NCBI RefSeq assembly: GCF_000698575.1
Contig: NZ_JFHD01000006.1
Span: 186,001 to 250,000, forward strand
Origin: Caballeronia zhejiangensis
GTDB lineage: Bacteria > Pseudomonadota > Gammaproteobacteria > Burkholderiales > Burkholderiaceae
DNA: 64,000 nucleotides
Reading direction: 5' to 3'
The position numbers and the translations under genes are program-made. The notes beneath the pieces were generated by a model. The model was not told the DNA's origin. It searched no databases and saw only the letters and a list, made by a program, of their open reading frames with translations. Below, one piece after another: positions 63,740 to 64,000 of this stretch. Positions within the stretch are counted from its first letter, which is position 1. Every line of letters starts with the position of its first letter.

Positions 63740-64000
63740 GCCCTCGCTTTGCTGGTTAGCGGCTCTGACTGCGCGTACGCGCGCAACGCCTGGACCGTTT
63801 CGCGCCGGCTATACTGCCACGGGCCCGCCGCGCCGAATACGGCGCTATGCTTCGTGCGCAGGTCGTAGGTGACGGGCGCGTTGCCGAGCGCCTGTTCAAA
63901 CGGCTTGCCGAAGCCTTCCTTCGACACGTCGGCGACACTGATCGGCTCAGCCGTCAGATGGACGAGCTTCAGGCCCGCGTCGCGCGCAATGGAGATGTCG
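63736..64000 (-). CDS. NAD-dependent epimerase/dehydratase family protein, C-terminal part (cut by window edge)
   Basis: Only the last 87 codons are inside the window. Reading back from 63736 the frame is open to 64000 and encodes DISIARDAGLKLVHLTAEPI followed by SVADVSKEGFGKPFEQALG and a tail rich in Arg/Ala (YDLRTKHSAVF, GAAGPWQYSRRETVQALRAY). Such endings occur in sugar-nucleotide epimerase/dehydratase-type proteins of polysaccharide loci, but with so little sequence the family call is moderate. It is the first gene seen of the minus-strand operon and is coupled to the isomerase by ATGA. Confidence 0.6.
   Translation of the reverse strand, partial: DISIARDAGLKLVHLTAEPISVADVSKEGFGKPFEQALGNAPVTYDLRTKHSAVFGAAGPWQYSRRETVQALRAYAQSEPLTSKARA

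Noticed and set aside
63736..63927. Treating the GTG at 63927 as the start of a 63-codon gene
   Set aside because: The frame is open to the window edge with sensible protein-like sequence upstream, so this is the end of a longer gene.

Overview
The window looks like a piece of the main chromosome of a high-GC betaproteobacterium of the family Burkholderiaceae, most likely Paraburkholderia or Caballeronia. This rests on the gene blocks kdsB-Trm112-lpxK-xseA-sodB, yqgE-ruvX-pyrR-pyrB-pyrC'-plsC and thiD/rubredoxin, on DUF4148 and DUF2242 proteins, on a 3-hydroxybutyrate-oligomer hydrolase and on the codon usage. The genus is an inference. I see no tRNA, rRNA, insertion sequence or CRISPR array.

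0-11.4 kb: lipid A/KDO genes (kdsB, Trm112-like, lpxK) diverge from xseA and sodB. The exbB-exbD pair that usually lies between lpxK and xseA in this family is missing. Then come an orphan O-acetyltransferase-type membrane protein, a degenerate EAL protein, a GntR-MFS pair and a second MFS transporter with a large nested inverted repeat beside it. 11.4-20.6 kb: xanthine dehydrogenase xdhA-xdhB-xdhC, in which XdhC keeps only its Rossmann half, then AraC and LysR regulators, a DsbA-fold isomerase and a membrane-tethered TAXI-type binding protein. 20.6-30.3 kb: a BON-domain protein, an extracellular 3HB-oligomer hydrolase, small envelope proteins, groES-groEL with overlapping sigma70/sigma32-type promoters and a CIRCE operator, a DUF72 protein, thiD and rubredoxin.

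30.3-39.1 kb: a ChpA/PilL-like protein with an Hpt-like C-terminus, photolyase, and the yqgE-ruvX-pyrR-pyrB-pyrC'-plsC operon, in which the dihydroorotase homologue has lost its metal-binding HxH motif, then apaH. 39.1-57.6 kb: a one-direction surface-polysaccharide operon. It holds rfbBACD (dTDP-L-rhamnose), two GT2 proteins, a HAD protein, a GT4 protein with three N-terminal repeats, an epimerase, the ABC exporter Wzm/Wzt (Wzt with a C-terminal domain), a 1160-residue methyltransferase + kinase-like + coiled-coil + GT4 fusion, and another GT4. This is the layout of an ABC-transporter-dependent O-antigen whose chain length is set by a WbdD-type terminator. Here the terminator appears fused to a glycosyltransferase. 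No Wzx, Wzy or initiating transferase is visible.

57.6-64 kb, opposite strand: a compact operon of sugar epimerase (cut by the window edge), TIM-barrel sugar isomerase, four-helix EamA/ArnE-like carrier, GT2 polyprenyl-phosphate glycosyltransferase, a large GT-C-like membrane protein and an acyltransferase with an extra C-terminal domain. I read it as a Gtr-like system that loads a sugar on a lipid carrier, flips it and adds it to the surface polysaccharide outside the membrane. This module and the WbdD-GT fusion are the best candidates for an undescribed system.
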